From an uncultured Porphyromonadaceae bacterium (GTDB taxonomy: Bacteria > Bacteroidota > Bacteroidia > Bacteroidales > Muribaculaceae), in assembly GCA_902491625.1 (NCBI GenBank), contig CABUIO010000045.1, forward strand, positions 1 to 7,808: a stretch of DNA of 7,808 nt, given 5' to 3'. Below are positions 1-5,855 of the stretch, piece by piece. A model generated the notes under the pieces. The model saw only the letters and a program-made list of their open reading frames with translations. It was not told the origin of the DNA and did not search any database. Position numbers and translations under genes: made by a program. Position 1 is the first letter of the stretch, and each line of letters begins with the position of its first letter.

Positions 1-24
1 CTCAGGCAATTTTTGCTGCCTGAG
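1..24. repeat. Perfect inverted repeat at the window edge
   Basis: CTCAGGCA (1-8) and TGCCTGAG (17-24) form a perfect 8-bp stem around an 8-base loop. No T-run follows on the plus strand, so it is not a classical intrinsic terminator in that direction. All three plus frames meet stops within about 36 bases, so at most the last codons of an upstream gene could lie here. It may be the end of an upstream transcript, but the window is cut too close to tell. Confidence 0.45.
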
Positions 25-159
25 CGACTTTAGCTGACCTCCGGCACCGCCATTAACTGAATATCCCTAAAATAAGCCGCGCAAGAACGACGAATAGGCA
101 GATTTCGACCTTAGATCGCCCTTAAAACGTGTGATTTTCGGTGAAATTCGGAGCGCAGA
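25..159. other. Non-coding stretch upstream of the greA promoter
   Basis: I see no supportable gene, RNA or promoter here. An open minus-strand frame covers 67-306, but it runs straight through the promoter at 160-191 and has no supporting features. Base composition is more AT-rich than in the flanking coding regions, as expected for intergenic DNA in this genome. Confidence 0.5.
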
Positions 160-191
160 TTTGTTTTTCAAAGGAATAATGCCTACCTTTG
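160..191 (+). promoter_or_regulatory. Bacteroidota-type promoter upstream of greA
   Basis: A TTTG -33 element (160-163) and a TACCTTTG -7 element (184-191) are separated by 20 bases, matching the TTTG-N(19-21)-TAnnTTTG promoter known for the primary sigma factor of Bacteroides and relatives. Transcription should start a few bases after 191, near 197. The nearest certain gene is greA at 414, so the transcript would have an unusually long leader of about 215 bases. Confidence 0.7.
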
Positions 192-263
192 CGGCGTAAA
201 GAAATATTGCGGTACGCACTGACACCCCGGATGTCGGCGGCGTGCCGTTGCTCACATCAGTTG

Positions 264-284
264 CCTCGGCCTGCGTGCCCGAGG
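264..284 (+). other. Stem-loop in the greA leader
   Basis: CCTCGG (264-269) pairs with CCGAGG (279-284) across a 9-base loop. It sits in a GC-rich part of the presumed greA leader (about 200-312). I do not recognise a known riboswitch or protein-binding leader; it may simply be local structure. Confidence 0.3.
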
Positions 285-315
285 TCTGCGTGAAGGGTCT
301 TTTCATCGCCGGGTG

Positions 316-402
316 ATGAAAAAGATTCTTTTCTTTTTTACGTTTGACTTTTTAATTCTACGGCGTGGATTTCCCGGAGTCCTCGCCTGCCTAACAACTT
401 AA
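316..402 (+). CDS. Possible 28-residue leader peptide before greA
   Basis: An ATG at 316 opens a 28-codon frame ending TAA at 400-402, 11 bases before the greA start. The product begins MKKILFFFTFDFLIL, a short basic start followed by a hydrophobic stretch that resembles a membrane-inserted or signal-like peptide, then becomes polar around RRG. I do not recognise it. The start overlaps the TGA (314-316) of another short open frame that has been open since 200. For it: position on the greA transcript and ordered short frames. Against it: length, no ribosome-binding signal and no known homologue. It could equally be chance in a non-coding leader. Confidence 0.2.
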   Translation: MKKILFFFTFDFLILRRGFPGVLACLTT

Positions 403-413
403 AAGACAGAAAT

Positions 414-878
414 ATGGCAGTATATCTCACCCAGGAGGGATACGACAAGAAGATGCAGGAACTGCGCGGGCTGGAGGCTCAGCGCCCTGCGATAAAGAAT
501 GCGATCGCCGAGGCCCGCGACAAGGGAGACCTCTCGGAGAACGCCGAGTATGACGCCGCCAAGGAGGCCCAGGGCATGCTGGAGATGAAGATCGCGCAGC
601 TCAAGGAGATCATCGCTTCGGCGCGCATCATCGACGACAGCAAGCTCAACACGGAGGAAGTGCAGCTGCTCAACACCGTGACTATCAAGAACACAGCCAA
701 CGGCATGACAATGAAATACACCATCGTCACCGAAAATGAGGCAAACCTGCGCGAGCACAAGATCGCAAGCAACACACCCATCGCCCAAGGTCTGCTCGGC
801 CACAAGCTCGGCGAGGTTGTGCCCATCAAGGCGCCGGCCGGAGTGATGAATTTTGAAATCGTAAAAATCGAGATATAA
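414..878 (+). CDS. greA: Transcription elongation factor GreA
   Basis: GreA binds backtracked RNA polymerase, inserts its coiled coil through the secondary channel and stimulates cleavage of the extruded RNA 3' end, rescuing arrested complexes. The 154-residue product has the usual family length. The N-terminal coiled coil covers roughly residues 8-75. Its tip carries the signature GDLSENAEYDAA (38-49), with acidic D39 and E42 in the positions that hold the catalytic magnesium in E. coli GreA (D41, E44). The FKBP-like C-terminal domain follows (about 80-154), including IAQGLLGHKLGEVV near 123-136. The start is fixed by the conserved opening and the lack of upstream in-frame extension. The HIT-family gene follows after 19 bases, so the two are probably co-transcribed from the promoter at 160-191. 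Confidence 0.97.
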   Translation: MAVYLTQEGYDKKMQELRGLEAQRPAIKNAIAEARDKGDLSENAEYDAAKEAQGMLEMKIAQLKEIIASARIIDDSKLNTEEVQLLNTVTIKNTANGMTMKYTIVTENEANLREHKIASNTPIAQGLLGHKLGEVVPIKAPAGVMNFEIVKIEI

Positions 879-897
879 GAGTTATCTAAGAAGCCTT

Positions 898-1287
898 ATG
901 ACCATTTTCAGCAAGATAATCAAGGGTGACATCCCTTCCTATAAGGTTGCCGAGGACGACAGGTTCTACGCTTTCCTCGACATCAATCCGGTGAACTGGG
1001 GCCACACTCTCGTTGTCCCCAAGCGTGAGGAAGACTACATCTTCGACCTCACCGACGACGAGTTGGCCGACATGATGGTGTTTGCCAAGAAGGTCGCCAA
1101 GGGAATCAAGAAGGCGCTCCCCTGCCGCAAGGTCGGCGTGGCCGTGATCGGACTTGAGGTGCCCCACGCCCACATCCACCTTGTGCCGATGGAGAAGGAG
1201 AGCGACATGGATTTCAACCACAAGATCAGCGATCCCGACCCCAAGCGGATGCAGGAGATCGCCGCCGCCATCGCAGAAAACATCTAA
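898..1287 (+). CDS. HIT family nucleotide-binding hydrolase (Hint-like)
   Basis: HIT (histidine triad) proteins of the Hint branch are small cytoplasmic dimers that hydrolyse nucleoside phosphoramidates and related AMP conjugates; the physiological substrate in bacteria is usually unknown. The 129-residue product starts with the typical IFSKIIKGDIPSYKV (3-17). It contains FLDINPVNWGHTLVVPK (26-42), with H36, and ends its core with the triad HAHIHLVP (90-97). In that motif H90, H92 and H94 are present; the middle one is the expected nucleophile. The N-terminal zinc-binding cysteines of some HIT proteins are absent. It lies 19 bases after greA. No terminator separates the two, so they likely share a transcript. 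Confidence 0.95.
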   Translation: MTIFSKIIKGDIPSYKVAEDDRFYAFLDINPVNWGHTLVVPKREEDYIFDLTDDELADMMVFAKKVAKGIKKALPCRKVGVAVIGLEVPHAHIHLVPMEKESDMDFNHKISDPDPKRMQEIAAAIAENI

Positions 1288-1295
1288 AGCAAAGG

Positions 1296-1332
1296 CCTTA
1301 AGGACTTTAAAGTCTTTAAGGACTTTAAGGTC
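1296..1332. repeat. Palindromic AAGGACTTT repeat between HIT gene and dehydrogenase
   Basis: Bases 1296-1321 form a near-perfect palindrome centred on TTTAAA (1306-1311). Thirteen base pairs can form, and the only non-Watson-Crick one is 1302/1315, which is G-U in RNA. The 9-mer AAGGACTTT recurs at 1300-1308 and 1318-1326, giving an 18-base period, and the partial unit AAGG (1327-1330) follows. There is no T-run after it on the plus strand. I have the impression that such CTTTAAGG-rich intergenic repeats are common in gut Bacteroidales, but cannot test it here. It fills most of the 65-base gap before the dehydrogenase, where no promoter is apparent. Confidence 0.75.
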
Positions 1333-1352
1333 GCAAAAAAAACTTCCCCACC

Positions 1353-2534
1353 ATGGAAAATTTCACATTCTACAGCCCGACGGAATTCGTGTTCGGGCGC
1401 GGCACTCAGGAGAAGACCGGCGAACTCGTGAAGCGCTACGGCGGATCGCGCGTCCTCCTCGTCAGCGGCGGACAGAGCGCCGAGCGCAGCGGACTGCTTC
1501 CTGAGGTGCGCAAATCGCTCGCCGAAGCCGGAATTGCCATTGTCGAACAGAAAGGTATCCAGCCCAATCCCGTGGCCGACAAAGTTTACGAGGGAATCGA
1601 CCTCGCACGCACCGAAAAGATTGACTTCATCCTCGCCGTCGGCGGCGGAAGCGTGATCGACTCCGCCAAGGCCGTGGCTCTCGGCGCTGCCTACGATGGC
1701 GATTTCTGGGATTTCTACAGCGGAAAAGCCACACCGGCGAAGGCACTCCCTGTTGGCGTGGTGCTCACCATCCCCGCAGCCGGAAGCGAGGGGAGCGGCA
1801 ACTCCGTGATCACCAAATTCGACGAGAAGGGACGCCACAAGATCTCCGTGCGCTATCCGATGGTGTTGCGTCCGCGTTTCGCCGTGATGAATCCGCAACT
1901 GACGATGACGCTGCCGCCATTCCAGACAGCTTGCGGCATCGTCGACATGCTCAGCCACATCTTCGAGCGTTATTTTTCCAACACCCCCGACTGTCAGGTC
2001 ACAGACTCCATCGCCGAGGCACTGATGCGCAGCATCATGGCCGAGGCCCTGCGTCTCTTCGCCAATCCCGACGACTATCAGCCGCGCGCCAACATCATGT
2101 GGGCGGCCACACTCGCCCACAACGGACTCTGCGGCACCGGCAAGCAGGAGGACTGGGCGTCGCACCGGCTGGAGCACGAGGTGTCGGCATTCCACAACGT
2201 GGCCCACGGCGCCGGACTCGCAGTAATCGTGCCGGCATGGATGGCGTTCGTCTCCCGCAGCAACCCCGCGAAAGTCGAGAGCTTCGCCACCAACGTCCTC
2301 GGCATCAGCCGCGAGGGCAAGAGTTCCGCCGAGCTCTGCCGCCTCGCCGTCGAGGCGCTGAAAGGCTTCTATCACACCCTCGGCCTCACGACCTCGCTCC
2401 GCGAGCTTATCGGAGGAGATCCCGACATCGATGTCCTCGTCGACTCGCTGCGCGGCAACATGGGCGACACGCTCGGCTTCTACGTGCCCCTGAGCATGGC
2501 CGACTGCGCCGAGATCTACTGCCTCGCCCTCTGA
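1353..2534 (+). CDS. Iron-containing alcohol dehydrogenase (butanol dehydrogenase/YqhD type)
   Basis: This 393-residue protein belongs to the group III metal-dependent alcohol dehydrogenases, which reduce aldehydes to alcohols with NAD(P)H, and is closest in style to the BDH/YqhD branch. The N-terminal nucleotide-binding part has the segment LLVSGGQS (35-42), in the place of the GGGS dinucleotide motif of YqhD, and the hallmark VGGGSVIDSAK (96-106). The C-terminal helical part supplies the metal site: D198 and H202 in GIVDMLSHIFE, H271 and H285 in the segment 269-287. Their spacing (4 and 14 residues) matches the D194/H198/H267/H281 set of YqhD. All four ligands are present, so it should be active. 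A likely role is redox balancing or aldehyde detoxification; the substrate cannot be read from sequence. A strong terminator follows 26 bases after the stop. Confidence 0.93.
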   Translation: MENFTFYSPTEFVFGRGTQEKTGELVKRYGGSRVLLVSGGQSAERSGLLPEVRKSLAEAGIAIVEQKGIQPNPVADKVYEGIDLARTEKIDFILAVGGGSVIDSAKAVALGAAYDGDFWDFYSGKATPAKALPVGVVLTIPAAGSEGSGNSVITKFDEKGRHKISVRYPMVLRPRFAVMNPQLTMTLPPFQTACGIVDMLSHIFERYFSNTPDCQVTDSIAEALMRSIMAEALRLFANPDDYQPRANIMWAATLAHNGLCGTGKQEDWASHRLEHEVSAFHNVAHGAGLAVIVPAWMAFVSRSNPAKVESFATNVLGISREGKSSAELCRLAVEALKGFYHTLGLTTSLRELIGGDPDIDVLVDSLRGNMGDTLGFYVPLSMADCAEIYCLAL

Positions 2535-2559
2535 CGCATACACAACAGAAAATCCATAG

Positions 2560-2591
2560 AATCCGCATACTTGTCGGTATGCGGATTTTTT
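2560..2591 (+). terminator. Intrinsic terminator after the alcohol dehydrogenase
   Basis: AATCCGCATAC (2560-2570) and GTATGCGGATT (2577-2587) form a perfect 11-bp stem with loop TTGTCG. A run of six T (2586-2591) overlaps the stem's end. It should end the greA-HIT-dehydrogenase transcript. The loop also contains the TTG that serves as -33 element of the next promoter. Confidence 0.9.
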
Positions 2592-2601
2592 GCTACCTTT
2601 G
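2571..2601 (+). promoter_or_regulatory. purC-menG promoter overlapping the upstream terminator
   Basis: TTG at 2571-2573 and TACCTTTG at 2594-2601 are separated by 20 bases, the same geometry as the promoter at 160-191. The -33 lies in the loop of the terminator hairpin, and the spacer is made of the hairpin's 3' arm and T-run. The expected start near 2607 leaves a leader of about 30 bases before purC. Confidence 0.8.
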
Positions 2602-2638
2602 CGGCAGAAAACCGAAACATCCTATAAAGATAGAAATA

Positions 2639-3589
2639 ATGGCTAAAACGCTCACTTTCACCGACTTCAAATTTCAGGACCAGAAAGGCGAAGTGTATCA
2701 CGGCAAGGTACGCGATGTCTACGACATCGATTCCCAATATCTCGTAATGGTGGCCACCGACCGCATCTCGGCCTTCGACGTGGTGCTCCCCAAAGGCATT
2801 CCTTTCAAAGGTCAGGTCCTCAACCAGATCGCGGCGCAGTTTCTCGATGCCACGGAGGACATCGTTCCCAACTGGAAAGTGGCCGTTCCCGACCCGATGG
2901 TGACCATCGGCCTGAAATGCGTTCCCTTCAAGATCGAGATGATCGTGCGCGGCTATCTGGCGGGCAGCGCATGGCGCGAATATGCCGCCGGCGCCCGCGA
3001 GATCTGCGGAGTGAAGCTCCCCGAAGGACTGCGCGAGAATGAGCGTCTGCCCCATCCCATCCTGACTCCGACCACCAAAGCCGACGCCGGCCATGACGAG
3101 AACATATCCCGCGAGGAAATCCTGCGTCGCGGCATCGTCAGCGAGGAAGACTACACTCAGATCGAGCGCTACGCCCTCGCCCTCTTCGAGCGCGGTTCGC
3201 AGATGGCAGCCGACCGCGGCCTGATCCTCGTTGACACCAAATACGAATTCGGCAAGCACGACGGCAAGGTGATCCTCATCGACGAGATCCACACCCCCGA
3301 CTCCAGCCGCTACTTCTATGCCGAGGGCTACGAGGAGCGTCTGGCCAAAGGCGAGCCCCAGCGTCAGCTCTCCAAGGAGTTCGTGCGCCAGTGGCTCATG
3401 GACCACGGCTTCATGGGCAAGGCCGGACAGCAGGTGCCCGAGATGACCGACGAATACTGCGACGAGGTGAGCCGCCGTTACATCGAACTCTACGAGCACA
3501 TCACCGGCGAGAAATTCATTCCCGCCGACGAGAAGAACCTCGCCGCCCGCATCGAGCGCAACGTCAGCGAGACCCTCAAGACGATCTGA
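2639..3589 (+). CDS. purC: Phosphoribosylaminoimidazole-succinocarboxamide synthase (SAICAR synthase)
   Basis: PurC joins CAIR and aspartate using ATP to give SAICAR in de novo purine synthesis. The frame is open far upstream, but the start at 2639 is chosen because it follows the promoter at 2571-2601 and begins the recognisable protein. The product is 316 residues, longer than the roughly 237 of E. coli PurC; longer forms are familiar in Bacteroidota and eukaryotes. Family motifs in order: GKVRDVYD (22-29, nucleotide-binding loop), DRISAFDVVLP (41-51), EMIVRGYLAGSAWREY (100-115), LPHPILTPTTKADAGHDE (137-154), LILVDTKYEFG (195-205) and LIDEIHTPDSSRYF (213-226). These cover the ATP and substrate sites, so the enzyme looks complete. 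menG follows after 7 bases, probably on the same transcript. Confidence 0.97.
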   Translation: MAKTLTFTDFKFQDQKGEVYHGKVRDVYDIDSQYLVMVATDRISAFDVVLPKGIPFKGQVLNQIAAQFLDATEDIVPNWKVAVPDPMVTIGLKCVPFKIEMIVRGYLAGSAWREYAAGAREICGVKLPEGLRENERLPHPILTPTTKADAGHDENISREEILRRGIVSEEDYTQIERYALALFERGSQMAADRGLILVDTKYEFGKHDGKVILIDEIHTPDSSRYFYAEGYEERLAKGEPQRQLSKEFVRQWLMDHGFMGKAGQQVPEMTDEYCDEVSRRYIELYEHITGEKFIPADEKNLAARIERNVSETLKTI

Positions 3590-3596
3590 CGCGACG

Positions 3597-4358
3597 ATGG
3601 CGGTAGAAGAAATAAAGCCTTACGACACACAGGGAAACAAGACGGAGCAGGTGGAGCAGATGTTCGACTCCATCGCTCCGTCTTACGATTTCATGAACCA
3701 CGCCATGACCTTCGGACTTGACCGCCGCTGGCGTGACAAGGCTATCTCCCTGCTGATGCGCCGCGCCGGCGCATCCCTGCAGTCACCTCAGATTCTCGAC
3801 GTGGCCTGCGGAACGGGAGATGTCAGTTTTCGTCTGCGCGAACTGATTCCCTCGCAGGTCACGGGCATCGACCTCAGCTCCGGAATGCTCGCCCAAGCCC
3901 GGCAGAAGCTCGCCGCGCCCCGCTACAAGAAATTCGAAGGCTCGATATTCTTTCAAGAAGCCGACTGCCTCGAGCTCCCCTTTGCCGACGATTCTTTCGA
4001 CATAATCACAGTGGCTTACGGTGTGCGCAATTTCGAACATCTCGACAAAGGCTATGCCGGAATGCTGCGTGTGCTCCGCCCCGGCGGAATACTCTGTGTG
4101 CTGGAGCTTTGCGAACCCTCCAACGCATTGATGCGCGGACTTTACCGACTTTATTCCCGATGCGTCATCCCGCTTATGGGACGCCTGGTGAGCGGCGACC
4201 GCAAAGCCTACTCCTATCTGCTGAAAAGCATCGAGGAGTGTCCGCAGCGGAAAAAGATGACAGCTCTTATGGAACGTTGCGGCTTCCGTGAAGCTCGGTT
4301 CAAGGCGCTTTTTCCGGGCACAGTGGCGGTCTACACGGCTCTTAAAAAATATAAATAA
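3597..4358 (+). CDS. menG: Demethylmenaquinone methyltransferase (MenG/UbiE)
   Basis: This SAM-dependent enzyme performs the last step of menaquinone synthesis, C-methylating demethylmenaquinone. In E. coli the same protein (UbiE) also serves ubiquinone, which Bacteroidota do not make, so the menaquinone role is the likely one. The 253-residue product has normal length. Motifs: VEQMFDSIAPSYDFMNHAMT (19-38), a UbiE family signature; SAM motif I, ILDVACGTGDVSF (66-78); GIDLSSGMLAQAR (90-102); and YGVRNFEHLDKGYAGMLRVL (141-160) leading into RPGG (161-164). It starts 7 bases after the purC stop, too close for a separate promoter. No clear terminator follows before pyrH. Confidence 0.95.
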   Translation: MAVEEIKPYDTQGNKTEQVEQMFDSIAPSYDFMNHAMTFGLDRRWRDKAISLLMRRAGASLQSPQILDVACGTGDVSFRLRELIPSQVTGIDLSSGMLAQARQKLAAPRYKKFEGSIFFQEADCLELPFADDSFDIITVAYGVRNFEHLDKGYAGMLRVLRPGGILCVLELCEPSNALMRGLYRLYSRCVIPLMGRLVSGDRKAYSYLLKSIEECPQRKKMTALMERCGFREARFKALFPGTVAVYTALKKYK

Positions 4359-4416
4359 TCCGGTGCGCAGCCAACTTTTACCCTCTCCACAGCATTATAA
4401 TTCAAGGATTATTTCG

Positions 4417-4424
4417 TAAATTCG
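4417..4424 (+). promoter_or_regulatory. Candidate -7 element for pyrH-frr
   Basis: TAAATTCG at 4417-4424 differs from TAnnTTTG at one fixed position (C for the third T). No good TTG lies 19-21 bases upstream; the best is ATTA at 4394-4397. If used, the start would be close to 4430 and the leader only about 13 bases. With no terminator after menG, read-through from purC-menG is an alternative. Confidence 0.4.
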
Positions 4425-4442
4425 CAAATCGAAATCAAGCAA

Positions 4443-5150
4443 ATGAAATACAAGAGAATCCTTCTCAAACTCTCCGGCGAGTCGCTTGCAGCCGGAAACG
4501 GCACCGGAATCGACGCCGGACGCCTCAACGTCTACGCAAGCCAGATCAAGGCCATCGCCTCCAAGGGTGTCGAGATCGGTATCGTCATCGGCGGCGGCAA
4601 CATCTTCCGCGGCCTCTCTGGCGCTGCCAAAGGTTTCGAGCGCGTGAAAGGAGACCAGATGGGAATGCTCGCTACCGTCATCAATTCGCTCGCCCTCCAG
4701 TCGGCGCTTGAGTCGATCGGGCAACCGGCACGCCTCTTCACCGCTATCAACATGTATCCCATCGGCGAGCACTACTCCAAACGCCGCGCCCTTGAGGCAC
4801 TCTCCGACGGCGAAATAGCCATCATCAGCGGAGGCACCGGCAATCCATTCTTCACCACCGACACCGGCGCCGCACTGCGTGCCGTGGAGATCGAGGCCGA
4901 CGTCATGCTCAAAGGCACACGCGTCGACGGCATCTACACCGCAGACCCGGAGAAAGATCCCGACGCCGTGAAATTCGACGAGATCACCTACGACGAAGTG
5001 CTCTCCAGAGGTCTCAAGGTGATGGATCTTACCGCCACCGCACTCTGCAAGGAGAACGGAATGCCGATCTACGTTTTCGACATGGACACCGAAGGCAACC
5101 TGATGCGCATGATGCAGGGCGAGCCTATCGGCACACTCGTGAAACCATAA
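4443..5150 (+). CDS. pyrH: UMP kinase
   Basis: PyrH phosphorylates UMP to UDP with ATP, a hexameric bacterial enzyme of the amino-acid-kinase fold, regulated in other bacteria by GTP and UTP. The 235-residue product has the family length. Motifs in order: LLKLSGESL (7-15) with K9 at the phosphate site; IVIGGGNIFRG (47-57); GDQMGMLATVINSLAL (70-85), the UMP-binding helix containing D71; SGGTGNPFFTTDTGAALRA (129-147); and VMLKGTRVDGIYTADP (154-169), the ATP-binding segment. Everything needed appears present. frr follows after 25 bases, the widespread pyrH-frr pairing; the usual upstream partner tsf is not here. Confidence 0.97.
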   Translation: MKYKRILLKLSGESLAAGNGTGIDAGRLNVYASQIKAIASKGVEIGIVIGGGNIFRGLSGAAKGFERVKGDQMGMLATVINSLALQSALESIGQPARLFTAINMYPIGEHYSKRRALEALSDGEIAIISGGTGNPFFTTDTGAALRAVEIEADVMLKGTRVDGIYTADPEKDPDAVKFDEITYDEVLSRGLKVMDLTATALCKENGMPIYVFDMDTEGNLMRMMQGEPIGTLVKP

Positions 5151-5175
5151 TAACACTCCTAATACCTACACAACC

Positions 5176-5733
5176 ATGGAAGTAAAAGACTATCTCCAGA
5201 ACGCCGAAGACAGCATGCAGCTCGCTGTCGAATATCTCGACGACACACTCAGCCATATCCGCGCCGGCAAGGCAAGCGCACGTCTGCTCGACGGCATCAG
5301 GGTGGACTACTACGGCACCGCATCGCCAATCTCAAATGTGGCCAACGTCAGTGTGCCCGACGCCCGCACGATCGCCATCACTCCCTGGGAGAAATCGATG
5401 TTCCGCGAGATCGAGAAAGCAATCATCAACTCCGAGCTCGGCGTCACTCCCGAAAACAACGGCGAGGTGATCCGCATCTCCATTCCGCCCCTTACCGAAG
5501 ACCGCCGCAAGCAACTCGTAAAGCAGAGCAAGGCCGAGGCTGAAAACGCCAAGGTGAGCGTGCGCAACGCCCGCCGCGAAGCCATCGAAGGCCTCAAGAA
5601 AGAGGTCAAGAACGGACTCAGCGAAGACGCCGAAAAGGATGCCGAGGTGCAGGTCCAGAAGATCCACGACAAGTTCATGAAACGCATCGACGAAGTCTTC
5701 GGAGCCAAGGAGAAAGAGATCCTCACCGTCTGA
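5176..5733 (+). CDS. frr: Ribosome recycling factor
   Basis: RRF works with EF-G to split the post-termination ribosome so that subunits can be reused; it is generally essential. The 185-residue product matches the family length. The long three-helix-bundle domain is built from residues about 1-30 and 105-185. RAGKASARLLDG (29-40) and VPDARTIAITPWEKSM (60-75) mark the start of the small domain. IPPLTEDRRKQLVK (103-116) and ENAKVSVRNARREA (123-136) carry the conserved arginines that contact rRNA (R110, R111, R130, R133 here). It lies 25 bases after pyrH and is presumably co-transcribed. A terminator and the next promoter follow within 70 bases. Confidence 0.97.
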   Translation: MEVKDYLQNAEDSMQLAVEYLDDTLSHIRAGKASARLLDGIRVDYYGTASPISNVANVSVPDARTIAITPWEKSMFREIEKAIINSELGVTPENNGEVIRISIPPLTEDRRKQLVKQSKAEAENAKVSVRNARREAIEGLKKEVKNGLSEDAEKDAEVQVQKIHDKFMKRIDEVFGAKEKEILTV

Positions 5734-5752
5734 GCCCCTCAGGCGTTGTATT

Positions 5753-5769
5753 TTGTCGGACGCCGACAA
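5753..5769 (+). other. Alternative stem-loop overlapping the frr terminator
   Basis: TTGTCGG (5753-5759) pairs perfectly with CCGACAA (5763-5769) across the loop ACG. The 3' arm is the same sequence that forms the 5' arm of the terminator stem at 5763-5783, so the two structures exclude each other. This hairpin forms first during transcription and would weaken the terminator, giving partial read-through from frr into the aldolase gene. Confidence 0.5.
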
Positions 5770-5790
5770 CGCTCGGTTGACGGATTTTTT
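5763..5790 (+). terminator. Intrinsic terminator after frr
   Basis: CCGACAAC (5763-5770) pairs with GTTGACGG (5776-5783), eight positions with one A-A mismatch, around the loop GCTCG. A single A and then six T (5785-5790) follow. The shape is that of a moderate intrinsic terminator. The T-run ends one base before the -7 element of the fba promoter. Confidence 0.7.
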
Positions 5791-5791
5791 G

Positions 5792-5799
5792 TAATTTTG
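5792..5799 (+). promoter_or_regulatory. -7 element of the fba promoter
   Basis: TAATTTTG matches TAnnTTTG exactly and lies 57 bases before the aldolase start. No TTG is found at the ideal -33 distance; the spacer region is taken up by the terminator stem. Transcription should begin near 5805, giving a leader of about 50 bases that is rich in A and C, favourable for expression in this phylum. Confidence 0.65.
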
Positions 5800-5855
5800 C
5801 AGCCGAAAAGCAGCTTACTCAATTTGACCCAAACAAACCAAAACCCAAAAGTATT

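Noticed and set aside
67..306. 79-codon minus-strand open frame upstream of greA
   Set aside because: It runs through the well-formed plus-strand promoter at 160-191, has no recognisable domain and no start signal. The AAKVGI segment is simply the reverse reading of TACCTTTGCGGC.
1284..2543. 419-codon antisense open frame covering the dehydrogenase gene
   Set aside because: Long antisense frames arise from GC-rich third codon positions. The sense frame has all family motifs and metal ligands, while the antisense product shows none.
1931..2638. Upstream extension of the purC frame, giving a 552-residue product
   Set aside because: The extension overlaps the dehydrogenase in another frame, is arginine-rich nonsense in composition, and crosses a strong terminator. 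The real start is at 2639 after the promoter.
2516..3499. 327-codon antisense open frame over purC
   Set aside because: Same cause; it also crosses the terminator and promoter at 2560-2601, and purC motifs are clear on the plus strand.
4359..4442. Terminator between menG and pyrH
   Set aside because: No stem followed by a T-run can be found in the 84-base gap, so I left the purC-menG transcript open-ended.
5800..5855. Riboswitch in the fba leader
   Set aside because: Only about 50 A/C-rich bases lie between the expected start and the ATG, with no structured element.
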